64,000 nucleotides of DNA from Marmoricola sp. URHB0036 (lineage in GTDB: Bacteria; Actinomycetota; Actinomycetes; Propionibacteriales; Nocardioidaceae), in NCBI RefSeq assembly GCF_000426045.1, contig NZ_AUEP01000003.1, positions 186,001 through 250,000 of the forward strand, given 5' to 3'. The notes under the pieces are model-generated. The model searched no databases. It saw only the letters and a program-made list of their open reading frames with translations, and was not told where the DNA came from. The translations under genes were made by a program, and so were the position numbers. Positions 7,605 through 15,464 of the stretch are shown piece by piece; the stretch's first letter is position 1, and each line of letters opens with the position of its first letter.

Positions 7605-8846
7605 ATGCCTCCCGACTCGGACCAGCGGCCCCTTCCCGTGGAGGACTACCTCGAGCGGGTGCTGTCCCGCATCGAACCGATGCAGCCCTTCGAGCATCCC
7701 CTGATGGACGCCATCGGGTTGCCCGTGGCCGAGGACGTGCTCGCCCCGGTGTCGCTGCCCGTCTTCGACAACTCCGGGATGGACGGGTACGCCGTCGCCT
7801 TCAAGGACGTCGCCGACGCCACTCCCGAACGCCCGTTGCACCTGCCGGTCGTCGGGGAGATCGCCGCGGGCCAGACCCAGATCTTCACGCTGACCCCGGG
7901 CACGGCCGTGCGGATCATGACCGGTGCACCCGTTCCCGAGGGATGTACGGCGGTCGTGCCGTTCGAGTGGACCGAGGAGTCCGGTCGCGAGGTGCTCGTC
8001 CGCCGGGCCCCCGAGGAGGGTCAGCACATCCGCTACGCCGGCGAGGAGGTCAAGCAGGGCGATCTCCTGATGCGGAAGGGCGAGGTGATCGGGACCCGTC
8101 AGGTCGGGGTGCTCGCGGCCGTCGGTCTGCATCGCGTGCCGACCGCGCCTCGCCCGCGGGTGGTGGTGATGTCGACGGGCAGCGAGCTGGTCGAGCCGGG
8201 GCGGCCGCTGGGGCGCGACAACATCTACGACTCCAACAGCTACCTGCTGGCCGCGGCGGTGCGCGCGCACGGCGCGATCGCCTACCGCGTCAAGGCCAGC
8301 TCCGACGATCCCGCCACCTTCAGCGAGGCGCTCAGCGACCAGCTGGGCAGCGCCGACCTCGTCGTGACCAGCGGCGGCGTCAGCAAGGGCACCCACGACG
8401 TGGTCAAGGAGGTGCTCAGCGAGCTGGGCACGGTCGAGTTCCTCGAGGTGGCGATGCAACCCGGCAAGCCGCAGGGCTTCGGTGTCGTCGGCGAGGACGG
8501 CACCCCGATCTTCACGCTGCCGGGCAACCCGGTCTCGGCGTACGTCTCCTTCGAGATGTTCGTCGTGCCCGCCCTCCACAAGCTCACCGGTCGCGCGACC
8601 GTGGGGCGGCGTCTGGTCACCGGCACCGTCACCACCTCCGTCCGCTCGATGCGCGGCAAGCAGCAGCTGGTGCGCGCCGAGGTCGCGCTCGGCGCCGGGG
8701 GAGTACAGGTCACGCCGGTCGGCGGCGCCGGCTCGCACCTGATCGCGGGCCTGGCGCGGGCCGATGCGCTGATCGTGCTGGCCGAGGGCGTCACCCACGT
8801 CGACCAGGGCGACGAGGTGCCGGTGCTCCTCCTGGACCGGGCCTAG
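7605..8846 (+). CDS. moeA: molybdopterin molybdotransferase MoeA (gephyrin-like Glp)
   Basis: The 413-residue protein has the MoeA layout: N-terminal 'PVEDYLERVLSRI' and 'VFDNSGMDGYAVAF' (domain I/II), the MPT-binding domain III with 'VVVMSTGSELVEPGRPL', 'IYDSNSYLLAAAV' and 'TSGGVSKGTHDVV', then 'AMQPGKPQGFGVVGEDGTPIFTLPGNPVSAYVSFEMFV', and a C-terminal beta domain. It inserts molybdate into adenylated molybdopterin, the last step of molybdenum cofactor synthesis. moaC follows after 8 bases and a MogA/MoaB-type gene after that, so this is a three-gene Moco run. The order matches Rv0993-Rv0994 in M. tuberculosis. Confidence 0.95.
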   Translation: MPPDSDQRPLPVEDYLERVLSRIEPMQPFEHPLMDAIGLPVAEDVLAPVSLPVFDNSGMDGYAVAFKDVADATPERPLHLPVVGEIAAGQTQIFTLTPGTAVRIMTGAPVPEGCTAVVPFEWTEESGREVLVRRAPEEGQHIRYAGEEVKQGDLLMRKGEVIGTRQVGVLAAVGLHRVPTAPRPRVVVMSTGSELVEPGRPLGRDNIYDSNSYLLAAAVRAHGAIAYRVKASSDDPATFSEALSDQLGSADLVVTSGGVSKGTHDVVKEVLSELGTVEFLEVAMQPGKPQGFGVVGEDGTPIFTLPGNPVSAYVSFEMFVVPALHKLTGRATVGRRLVTGTVTTSVRSMRGKQQLVRAEVALGAGGVQVTPVGGAGSHLIAGLARADALIVLAEGVTHVDQGDEVPVLLLDRA

Positions 8847-8854
8847 GTGCCGCG

Positions 8855-9325
8855 ATGAGCGACGGCTTCACCCACCTCGACGACTCCGGCGCGGCCCGCA
8901 TGGTCGACGTGTCCGGCAAGGACGTGACCGCACGCAGCGCCACCGCGAGCGGCAAGGTCCTCGTCTCGGCCGAGGTCGTGGCGTTGTTGCGCGGCGACGG
9001 TGTGCCCAAGGGCGATGCACTCGGCGTGGCCCGGGTGGCGGGGATCATGGCCGCCAAGCGCACCCCCGACCTCGTTCCGCTGTGCCACCCGCTCGCGATC
9101 TCCGGCGTCACCGTCGACCTCTCGGTGGAGGACGACGGCGTCTCGATCGTGGCGACCGTCAGGACGACCGACCGCACCGGCGTCGAGATGGAGGCCCTGA
9201 CTGCCGTCTCGGTGGCGGCGCTGACGGTGATCGACATGGTCAAGGCAGTCGACAAGGCAGCCGTCATCACCGACGTCCGGGTCGAGGAGAAGACCGGCGG
9301 CAAGAGCGGGACGTACCGACGATGA
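8855..9325 (+). CDS. moaC: cyclic pyranopterin monophosphate synthase MoaC
   Basis: The ATG at 8855 gives 156 residues matching the usual MoaC length. Signatures are 'FTHLDDSGAARMVDVSGKDVTARSA' at the start, 'AGIMAAKRTPDLVPLCHPL' with the conserved KRT and LCHP active-site segments (about residues 64-82), and 'TGVEMEALTAVSVAALTVIDMVKA' with the metal/active-site Glu and the Asp of 'DM.K'. MoaC forms hexamers and converts 3',8-cyclo-dihydro-GTP to cyclic pyranopterin monophosphate. Its TGA overlaps the next ATG as ATGA, indicating translational coupling. Confidence 0.95.
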   Translation: MSDGFTHLDDSGAARMVDVSGKDVTARSATASGKVLVSAEVVALLRGDGVPKGDALGVARVAGIMAAKRTPDLVPLCHPLAISGVTVDLSVEDDGVSIVATVRTTDRTGVEMEALTAVSVAALTVIDMVKAVDKAAVITDVRVEEKTGGKSGTYRR

Positions 9326-9801
9326 GCACGTACGCCGCGGCCGTGGTGGTGGCGTCCAACCGCGCCGCGGCCGGGGTGTACGACGACACGACCGGGCCGT
9401 TGATCGTCGAGGCACTCCGGGCCGACGGCTGGGACGTGGGCGACCCGGTCGTCGTACCCGATGGAGATGCGGTGGGCGCGGCGATCTCGGCCGCCGTCTC
9501 CGACGGTGCACGAGCGGTGCTCACCACCGGTGGCACCGGCCTGACCCCGACCGACCTCACTCCCGAGGTCACACGCGCCCTGCTCGACCGCGAGGTGCCC
9601 GGCATCGCCGACGCCATCCGCGCCCACGGTGTCGGCAAGGGTGTTGCCACGGCCGCCCTGTCGCGCGGCGTCGCCGGCACGGTCGGGTCGGCACTGGTGG
9701 TGAACCTGCCCGGTTCACGCGGTGGCGTGAAGGACGGTCTCGCGGTCGTCGTACCCCTGCTGCGGCACGCCGTCGAGCAGATCGAGGGGAGCGACCACTG
9801 A
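9322..9801 (+). CDS. molybdenum cofactor biosynthesis protein, MogA/MoaB type
   Basis: The 159-residue protein is a single MoCF-binding domain: 'AVVVASNRAAAGVYDDTTGP' and 'AVLTTGGTGLTPTDLTPEVTRALLDREVPGI' with the TGGTG molybdopterin-binding loop near residues 69-75, then 'GTVGSALVVNLPGSRGGVKDGL'. In the family it adenylates molybdopterin before metal insertion by MoeA. MogA and MoaB cannot be separated with confidence from sequence reading. The start ATG overlaps the moaC stop by 4 bases. Confidence 0.9.
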   Translation: MSTYAAAVVVASNRAAAGVYDDTTGPLIVEALRADGWDVGDPVVVPDGDAVGAAISAAVSDGARAVLTTGGTGLTPTDLTPEVTRALLDREVPGIADAIRAHGVGKGVATAALSRGVAGTVGSALVVNLPGSRGGVKDGLAVVVPLLRHAVEQIEGSDH

Positions 9802-10409
9802 GCCCCGGCTGGCCGGTCGTCCTCGAGTCGCGAGGCGTGGTGCTCCGGCCGATCTCGCAACGCGACCAGGACGTGTGGCGTCGCGTGCGCCAGGCCAACC
9901 TCGTCTGGCTCGGTCGCTGGGACGCCACCGCGCCGTCGCGCTCCCAGGCACAGCCGCGCAGCTTCGCCTCGATGGTGCGCTCGATGCGCCGCGAAGCGCG
10001 CGCGGGACGACAGCTTCCGTTCGTCCTGCAGTACGACGGCCGCTTCGTCGGCCAGCTGACCGTCAGCAACATCGTGCGCGGCTCGGCGCAGTACGCCTCG
10101 ATCGGCTACTGGATCGACGAGACCTACGCCGGCCGCGGCATCACCACCCGCGCCGTGGCCATGGCGATCGACCACTGCTTCGGACCGGTCGGGCTGCACC
10201 GCATCGAGGTGGCCATCCGTCCCGAGAACACCTCCTCGCTGCGCGTGGTCGAGAAGCTGGGCATCAAGGAGATCGGCTACGCGCCGCGCTACCTGCACAT
10301 CGACGGTGACTGGCGCGACCACAAGCTCTTCGCGATCACCCGCGAGGAGGTGCCGATGGGACTGGTCCGCCGGCTGGATGCGGCCCAATCACACCAGTCA
10401 CACGAGTGA
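9798..10409 (+). CDS. RimJ/RimL-like GNAT acetyltransferase, possible CTG start
   Basis: The GNAT fold is clear: 'VGQLTVSNIVRGSAQYASIGYWIDETYAGRGITTRAVAMAIDHCF' includes the acetyl-CoA loop Y-A-G-R-G-I-T-T-R-A, then 'LHRIEVAIRPENTSSLRVVEKLG', typical of RimJ-type alanine acetyltransferases. The first standard start codons are GTG 9837 or 9840, but they cut into 'WPVVLESRGVVLRPISQRD', which fits the conserved family N terminus. The codon just before this segment is CTG 9798, 6 bases after a purine-rich GAGGGGAG, and it overlaps the preceding stop. Given as 9798-10409 (203 aa); from 9837 it is 190 aa. M. tuberculosis rimJ (Rv0995) sits at the same place next to moeA1. Confidence 0.85.
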   Translation: MSPGWPVVLESRGVVLRPISQRDQDVWRRVRQANLVWLGRWDATAPSRSQAQPRSFASMVRSMRREARAGRQLPFVLQYDGRFVGQLTVSNIVRGSAQYASIGYWIDETYAGRGITTRAVAMAIDHCFGPVGLHRIEVAIRPENTSSLRVVEKLGIKEIGYAPRYLHIDGDWRDHKLFAITREEVPMGLVRRLDAAQSHQSHE

Positions 10410-10457
10410 TCTCACGACACACCGGGACGGCTCCGGTCACACGCTGCAAACCGCTCG

Positions 10458-10463
10458 TATCGT
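10458..10463 (+). promoter_or_regulatory. -10 element TATCGT before sepX
   Basis: TATCGT is followed by 7 bases and the GTG at 10471, the leaderless spacing seen at several genes of this window. Confidence 0.45.
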
Positions 10464-10470
10464 CAGCGCC

Positions 10471-11352
10471 GTGGACCTGTCAGCAGTCATCTTCGTCGTG
10501 CTCGCCCTTGCCTGGGCCGTCTACCTGATCCCGAAGGCCCTCAAGCACCACGACGAGATGGCCAGTGACCGTCTCGTGCACGGTCACTCCGACAAGGTGC
10601 GCATCCTGTCGCGCAAGGCCAGGGCCGCTGCCGCGGAGGTGGCCGAGGCCGTCACGCCGGTGGCCGCCAAGCCCGCCTACGACGTGGCCTCCGACCCGGG
10701 CTACCCGTCCCGCAAGTCGGCGACTCTCGAGGCCGACCCTGTCGTCGCTCCCACGACCTCGCGGGCCACGGCGCGCAAGGCCGCGCAGCGCCGTCGTCGG
10801 GTCCTCGGCATGCTCGTGCTCGCCCTCGCCGCCGTGTGGGCGCTGACCTGGCTGGCCTACCTCCCGATCTGGGCGCCCGGCGTTCCCGGTGCCCTCGTCG
10901 TCGCGTGGCTGGTGATCGCGCGGCTGTCGGTCCGCAAGCAGCAGCGCCGCCGTCGGGTCGCACCCGTCGCCGAGATCGACGACGACTACGACGTGCCCGC
11001 TCCGGCTCCCGTCATGGCCGAGAGGGTCGAGGCACCCGCGTTCACCTCGAACGCCGACGAGTTCCTCGACCAGCTCGCCGACGAGGACACCGCCGGCCTC
11101 GCCCGTGACGAGATCGAGGCCGCCCTGGCCAGCGAGGGTTCGCTCTGGGACCCGCTGCCGATGACGCTACCCACCTACGTCAACAAGGCCCGCGCCCGTC
11201 GTACCGTCCGGACCATCGAGCTCACCGGCATCAGCTCCTCGGGTCACGACGAGACCGACAGCACCTTGGCCCGCGAGGCCCAGGAGCTGGCTCGGGAGTC
11301 AGCGCGCGCCGACGAGGAGTCCGCGGCCCGTCGCAAGGCCGCCGGCGCCTGA
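10471..11352 (+). CDS. divisome protein SepX/GlpR-like membrane protein
   Basis: The GTG at 10471 gives 293 residues: a short N-terminal membrane segment (about 3-22, 'SAVIFVVLALAWAVYLIPKAL') directly followed by the 'KHHDEMASDRLVHGHSDKVRIL' region, a Pro/Ala/Arg linker, a second hydrophobic hairpin (about 111-155) and a long acidic/Arg cytoplasmic tail containing 'GSLWDPLPMTLPTYVNKARARRTVRTIEL'. This W-D-P-x-P-x-T-L-P-T-Y segment and the moeA-GNAT-sepX order are typical of actinobacterial SepX/GlpR proteins (Rv0996 position), which in Streptomyces act in sporulation division with FtsZ. Function here is by family and synteny. Confidence 0.8.
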   Translation: MDLSAVIFVVLALAWAVYLIPKALKHHDEMASDRLVHGHSDKVRILSRKARAAAAEVAEAVTPVAAKPAYDVASDPGYPSRKSATLEADPVVAPTTSRATARKAAQRRRRVLGMLVLALAAVWALTWLAYLPIWAPGVPGALVVAWLVIARLSVRKQQRRRRVAPVAEIDDDYDVPAPAPVMAERVEAPAFTSNADEFLDQLADEDTAGLARDEIEAALASEGSLWDPLPMTLPTYVNKARARRTVRTIELTGISSSGHDETDSTLAREAQELARESARADEESAARRKAAGA

Positions 11353-11422
11353 TCGCGAGTCGCCCCGATTCGGGTTCGCCCCCCGGCCGGTGGTAACTTC
11401 TTCCTCGCGCTCGCGGGCGCAT

Positions 11423-11497
<75 letters not shown>

Positions 11498-11550
11498 CAT
11501 TCGTCTCTCTGGTTGCTTGGCGGTGCCAGTAGGGGCGTGCGCCTCTGCCG

Positions 11551-11636
11551 GTTTGGCCGGGCGCCCGGCCAAACCTCCAGTGGAGGGGTGAAATTGCCAC
11601 CCTCCACTCACTGTTCAGCCGGGCGCCCGGCCAAAC
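11551..11636. repeat. pair of GTTT...AAAC palindromes around an 8-bp hairpin
   Basis: A perfect 24-bp palindrome (11551-11574; each half GTTTGGCCGGGC or its complement) is followed by an 8-bp hairpin (GTGGAGGG 11580-11587 with CCCTCCAC 11600-11607) and a second copy at 11613-11636 whose right half is identical and whose left arm has two changes (GTTCAG for GTTTGG). It lies between tRNA-Ala and the convergent DUF3105 gene and may serve as a two-way terminator. Related palindromes occur at 63026 and 63136. Confidence 0.8.
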
Positions 11637-11645
11637 CGGCGACCG

Positions 11646-12380
11646 TCAGAAGATCCCGGGCTCCGGCGACTCTGCGTTCGGCCACTTGTCCACGAAGTTG
11701 CCCACGACCTGGCCGCTGACACCGCCGCAGTACTGCCAGTTGCCGCGCTGCAACGACTCGTTGCTGGGGTCCTTGGCGTCGGCGGTCCAGCGGGTCAGGG
11801 CGACGTGCTTGCCGTCCGGGAAGGCCTTGCCGTCATCGGAGGTCCAGGGAGCGGCGATGAAGCGCTCCTCGTCCATCTTCTTGGCGATGGCCTCGATGGC
11901 GTCCTTCTGCTTCTGGTCCTTCGAGATGGTCTCGTCGTACCAGAGGATCGTGTAGCCGTGCTCGAGGTTGTGCACCAGCGTGGCCACCTCGGGGCGGTCC
12001 TGCGCGGTGTAGAACTTGCGCTCGAAGGCGGCCGGGCTCGGCCGGTGGGGCCCGAAGGACGGAGGGGAGTCGGGGTAGGTGATCGGCGTCGGGTCCGGGA
12101 TGTGCTGCTGGTTGTGGTCGGTCTTCTTGCTCAGGATGTCGTCGCAGGACGCTGCGCTCTCGCTGACGCCGAGCTTGTCCAGCGCGGTGCCGGCGAGCGC
12201 GTGCTCGCGTCGCTGGTTCTTCACGTAGGGAATGACGGCGGCGGCCAGGAGCCCGACCACCACGACGACGATCCCGACGAGGAAGAGGAGGTTGCGCCGC
12301 TTCTCGCGCCGCTCCTGCTCGCGGCGAAGCTTGTCAGCGATCGCGCGACGCTCGGACTCGCGTTCCTTCTTCCCTGCCAT
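11646..12380 (-). CDS. DUF3105 family membrane-anchored protein
   Basis: The ATG at 12380 starts 244 residues opening with a strongly basic coil ('MAGKKERESERRAIADKLR') and one membrane helix (about 33-53, 'LLFLVGIVVVVVGLLAAAVIPYV'). The rest is outside: 'HIPDPTPITYPDSPPSFGPHRP', 'LVHNLEHGYTILWYDE' and 'WTADAKDPSN' are the DUF3105 hallmarks, including the H-N-L-E-H-G segment that looks metal- or ligand-binding. Two Cys (in 'SCDDIL' and 'YCGGVSG') could form a disulfide. The family has no established function. An upstream in-frame extension to 12569 lacks family similarity and is rejected. Confidence 0.85.
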   Translation of the reverse strand: MAGKKERESERRAIADKLRREQERREKRRNLLFLVGIVVVVVGLLAAAVIPYVKNQRREHALAGTALDKLGVSESAASCDDILSKKTDHNQQHIPDPTPITYPDSPPSFGPHRPSPAAFERKFYTAQDRPEVATLVHNLEHGYTILWYDETISKDQKQKDAIEAIAKKMDEERFIAAPWTSDDGKAFPDGKHVALTRWTADAKDPSNESLQRGNWQYCGGVSGQVVGNFVDKWPNAESPEPGIF

Positions 12381-12540
12381 CCCTGGCCTCTCTGGCGACG
12401 TGTGCCGGCACATGGTGGTGGCTGCGGCGTGCTCGGGACAGGTTAACGGCCCGCGAAAAGGGCGGTGAGGAGGCTCTCCCACGGCAGTGCCGGTCGTTCG
12501 CCTAGCGTGAGCCCGAACCTCCACGCAGAAGGGCAGCCGC

Positions 12541-13860
12541 ATGACCGACCCCACGACTCCCGCCGCCATCGGGCGGGAACGACAGAGCGCGATCTACCGG
12601 CAGGGCGTGCTCGGTCGGCGGCCCGCCGTACCCACCGACTTCGCCGAGCTCGAGCGCCGGGCCCGTCGCGCCACCTCGCAGAAGGGATGGGCGTACGTCG
12701 CAGGGGGTGCCGGCGAGGGACGGACGATGCGCAACAACCGTGCCGCCTTCGACCGCTGGGTGATCGTGCCGCGGATGGCGCACGGCATCACCACCCGTGA
12801 CCTGTCCGTCGACCTCCTCGGCACCAGGCTGGACACCCCGATCCTGTTCGCTCCCGTCGGTGCCGGCCAGCTGATCGACCCCGACTGCGACCTGCACGTG
12901 GCCCGGGCCGCCGCCAAGGCGGGCGTTCCCTACGTGTTCACCAACCAGGGCGGTACGCCGATGGAGGAGTGTGCCGCCGCCATGGGGGAGGGACGCCGCT
13001 GGGTGCAGCTCTACTGGAGCACCGACGAGGCCCTGGTCGACAGCCTGATCCGGCGCGCCGAGGCCATCGATGCCGGGGCGCTGGTCGTCACCCTCGACAC
13101 CACCACGCTCGGGTGGCGTCCGCAGGACCTCAATCTGGGTTCGCTGCCGTTCGCCCAGGGCCTCGGGATCGGTCAGTACACCTCCGACCCACGCTTTCGG
13201 GAGCTGGTCCGCGAGCGCATCGCCGCCGCCAAGACCTCCGGGGTCAAGCAGGAGGTGGAGGTGACCCTCGGCGCCATCCGCTCGCTGCTCTCGATCACTC
13301 GCAACCATCCCGGGAAGTTCTGGGCCAACCTGCGTTCGCCCGAGCCGCGAGGGTCGGTCGAGGCGTTCCTCGACATCTACTCCAACCCCGGACTGAGCTG
13401 GGACCACCTGGCCACCCTGCGCGAGCGCACCCGGCTCCCCGTCGTGCTCAAGGGGATCCTGCACCCCGACGACGCCCGCCGCGCTTTCGACCAGGGGGTC
13501 GACGCCATCGTGGTGTCCAACCACGGCGGTCGGCAGGTGGACAGCTCGATCGCCTCGCTCGACGCCCTCCAGGACATCCGTGCCGCCGTCGGCGACGAGC
13601 CGACCGTGCTGATGGACAGCGGCATCCGCACCGGTGCCGACGTGTTCACCGCGGTCGCCCTCGGGGCCGACGCGGTGCTGCTCGGGCGGCCCTACATGTA
13701 CGGCCTCGCGGTCGCCGGGCAGCGTGGTGTCGAGGAGGTCGTGGCCAACATCGTCGCCGAGCTCGACCTGACGATGTCGCTCACCGGAGCGCGCTCGCTC
13801 GCCGACATCACCGCCGACATGCTGCAGCCCAGCCGTGACTTCGCCAGCAGTGGTCACTAA
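12541..13860 (+). CDS. FMN-dependent alpha-hydroxy-acid oxidase, lactate 2-monooxygenase-like
   Basis: The 439-residue protein has a full FMN-dependent TIM barrel: 'LFAPVGAGQLIDPDCDLHVARAAAKAGVPYVFTNQ', 'RWVQLYWSTDEALVDSLIRRAEA', 'RLPVVLKGILHPDDARRAFDQGVDAIVVSNHGGRQ' with catalytic His at residue 328, then 'VLMDSGIRTGADVFTAVALGADAVLLGRPYMYGLAV' holding the FMN phosphate. The family oxidises L-2-hydroxy acids such as lactate. The length (over 400) and the insert before the active-site His favour the lactate 2-monooxygenase branch over plain lactate dehydrogenase, but substrate is inference. It is divergent from the DUF3105 gene. Confidence 0.88.
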   Translation: MTDPTTPAAIGRERQSAIYRQGVLGRRPAVPTDFAELERRARRATSQKGWAYVAGGAGEGRTMRNNRAAFDRWVIVPRMAHGITTRDLSVDLLGTRLDTPILFAPVGAGQLIDPDCDLHVARAAAKAGVPYVFTNQGGTPMEECAAAMGEGRRWVQLYWSTDEALVDSLIRRAEAIDAGALVVTLDTTTLGWRPQDLNLGSLPFAQGLGIGQYTSDPRFRELVRERIAAAKTSGVKQEVEVTLGAIRSLLSITRNHPGKFWANLRSPEPRGSVEAFLDIYSNPGLSWDHLATLRERTRLPVVLKGILHPDDARRAFDQGVDAIVVSNHGGRQVDSSIASLDALQDIRAAVGDEPTVLMDSGIRTGADVFTAVALGADAVLLGRPYMYGLAVAGQRGVEEVVANIVAELDLTMSLTGARSLADITADMLQPSRDFASSGH

Positions 13861-13922
13861 AGTCCAGTCACTAACTACGATTGCGAATTCTCAAGGCGTC
13901 ATCCTCGGCGAGAGGGCATACG

Positions 13923-14279
13923 ATGTGGGGCATGAGCCCGAGGCTCGATCTGGTCACCATCCTCGGTTGCACGCCGGAGGAAGCAGCCCGTCTGCTCCGC
14001 GGTCGACCGGTGACGCCCGGCGAGGTCGAGGCTGCCGCCCGGATCCACTACGACTGGCGTCGACACCTCAACGATCCCGAGTCCTACTGGCTGACCATCT
14101 CCCAGGCGAGCCGCATCCTGGGGATGCGGCCGAAGGCCGTCCGCAAGCTGCTCGACAGCCACCGCCTGCCGCACATCGTGCACGCGTCGGGGGTGCGGTT
14201 GATGCGCCGCCACGAGATCGAGGCCATCGCCCGCCAGTCGGCCCACCAGGTCATCCCGACGATGGCAGCACGGGCCTGA
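13923..14279 (+). CDS. small helix-turn-helix (excisionase-type) DNA-binding protein
   Basis: The ATG at 13923 lies 6 bases after a GAGAGGG ribosome-binding site, giving 118 residues; ATG 13932 is an alternative. The C-terminal part 'YWLTISQASRILGMRPKAVRKLLDSHRLPHIVHASGVRLMRRHEIEAIARQ' is a winged MerR/excisionase-like helix-turn-helix, in which a helix-turn-helix is followed by a wing and a helix beginning 'RRHEIEAIA'. The N-terminal 50 residues contain a second helical unit ('TILGCTPEEAARLLRGRPVTPGEVEAAARIHYDWR'). No integrase or phage gene is near, so a regulator is more likely than a true excisionase. The target is unknown. Confidence 0.75.
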   Translation: MWGMSPRLDLVTILGCTPEEAARLLRGRPVTPGEVEAAARIHYDWRRHLNDPESYWLTISQASRILGMRPKAVRKLLDSHRLPHIVHASGVRLMRRHEIEAIARQSAHQVIPTMAARA

Positions 14280-14298
14280 CTCCTGACGGGTCCGCGCG

Positions 14299-14304
14299 TA
14301 GGGT
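14299..14304 (+). promoter_or_regulatory. -10 element TAGGGT, leaderless start
   Basis: TAGGGT is followed by exactly 6 bases and the ATG of the SRPBCC gene at 14311. Confidence 0.5.
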
Positions 14305-14310
14305 CCCTGC

Positions 14311-14784
14311 ATGACCAGCGCCGTCCACGTCGCCCGGAGCCGCACCTTTCCTGCCGGCGTCAAGCGGGCCTTCGAGGAGCTGCTGCCCTACGAGCTCCCA
14401 CGCCTCTTCGACCGTCGCTACCTCGCGATCCCGCCGATCAAGGGAGTCCGCGGCCAGGGTGGTGAGTGGGGTACGCCGGGGCAGACGCGCACCGTGCTCC
14501 TGGCCGGTGGAGGTTCCATGCGCGAGACGTTGCGTGAGGTCCGCGCACCGCACCTGTTCGCCTACCACCTCGACCAGGTCACCGGACCGATGAAGCCACT
14601 GGTCAGCTCGGTCGACGGCGCCTGGGAGTTCGAGCGGGCCGGTACCGGCGTACGCATCACCTGGCGCTGGACGCTGCACCCGCGCGGCCACCTGGGGGCG
14701 TCGGCGATGCCGGTCTTCGCGCGGATGTGGCAGGGCTACGCGCGCCAGGCGCTCGAGAACATCGAGCACCTCGTCGTCCGCTGA
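14311..14784 (+). CDS. SRPBCC (polyketide cyclase/dehydrase-like) family protein
   Basis: The 157-residue product shows the START/Bet-v-1-like pattern: N-terminal strand 'VHVARSRTFPAGVKRAFEELLPYELP', a Gly-rich turn 'GTPGQTRTVLLAGGGSMRETL', 'FEFE'-like strands ('GAWEFERAGTGVRITWRWTLHPRG') and a long C-terminal helix 'FARMWQGYARQALENIEHLV'. These proteins form a deep hydrophobic cavity and bind lipids or aromatic compounds; many are enzymes of unknown substrate. The start is supported by a TAGGGT element 6 bases upstream. There is no operon partner. Confidence 0.78.
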   Translation: MTSAVHVARSRTFPAGVKRAFEELLPYELPRLFDRRYLAIPPIKGVRGQGGEWGTPGQTRTVLLAGGGSMRETLREVRAPHLFAYHLDQVTGPMKPLVSSVDGAWEFERAGTGVRITWRWTLHPRGHLGASAMPVFARMWQGYARQALENIEHLVVR

Positions 14785-14906
14785 CGAGGCGCGCCGGGCC
14801 TGAGGGCCACCCCTGATGGCTCTGTCCGCGAAACCGACGGAAGCGGCCAACCGGACTACACCAGACATTCACGAAGGTTGCGGATTCTCCGGGTGAGCCC
14901 GACCTT

Positions 14907-15383
14907 ATGGACATGCTTTCTTCTGCCTCGGTGTCCGACGCCTATGCGGCGCACCGCCCGGCTGCGCGGATCCGCGCCGTCCGGGCGCTGCTGGCGCTGG
15001 CGCCGCGCGCCGGGTCGCACGCGTGGACGGCGCTCGAGGTCGCGCAGTGGGTGCGGCTCACCGAGGCCGTCTCCGAGGAGGAGATCGAGGCCGCCCTGGC
15101 GCTCGCCGCCGGCCTGGGAGCGGGTGACTCCCACGAGGTGGCCGTCGCCGCCCACATCGTGCTGGTACGCCTCGCGCCGACGGAGAACGACGAGGCCGCG
15201 ACCCGGCTGCGCCAGAACATCGAGAGCGTCTGTGCCCATCTGCGGGCCAACCTCTCCCGCGACCTCGGCGGACGGCTGCCACGGATGGCCACCGTCCTGC
15301 CCGAGCTGTCCAGCGCCGTGATCTGGGCCTACTTCTTCGCCTGCCTCTCGATCCTGCTGTTCGCCATCGCCGTCACGCGCTGA
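14907..15383 (+). CDS. hypothetical tail-anchored membrane protein
   Basis: I do not recognise a family. The 158-residue product is mostly helical and Ala/Leu-rich (residues 15-115, alternating acidic and basic faces) and ends with one strong hydrophobic segment at about 134-156 ('LSSAVIWAYFFACLSILLFAIAV') followed only by 'TR', the layout of a C-tail-anchored protein with its domain in the cytoplasm. A second ATG at 14913 is an alternative start. It lies 81 bases upstream of the SARP-type regulator on the same strand, so a functional link with that regulator is possible but not shown. Confidence 0.65.
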   Translation: MDMLSSASVSDAYAAHRPAARIRAVRALLALAPRAGSHAWTALEVAQWVRLTEAVSEEEIEAALALAAGLGAGDSHEVAVAAHIVLVRLAPTENDEAATRLRQNIESVCAHLRANLSRDLGGRLPRMATVLPELSSAVIWAYFFACLSILLFAIAVTR

Positions 15384-15452
15384 CCCGGACCCGTGGGGAC
15401 GGCGGCCTAGGCCGCCGCCGCCGAAGCTCGCCGACCGGGGCAGCACGCCCCA

Positions 15453-15458
15453 TATCCT
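15453..15458 (+). promoter_or_regulatory. -10 element TATCCT, leaderless start
   Basis: TATCCT is followed by 6 bases and the GTG start of the SARP-type regulator at 15465. Confidence 0.5.
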
Positions 15459-15464
15459 GCGCAC

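Noticed and set aside
5568-8798. 3.2-kb minus-strand open frame
   Set aside because: It lies antisense to the uridylyltransferase and moeA genes and out of frame with the cyclo-ligase gene; composition is shadow-like.
13923-14279. excisionase of an integrated element
   Set aside because: There is a helix-turn-helix of excisionase type, but no integrase, phage gene or attachment repeat nearby, so a plain regulator is more likely.
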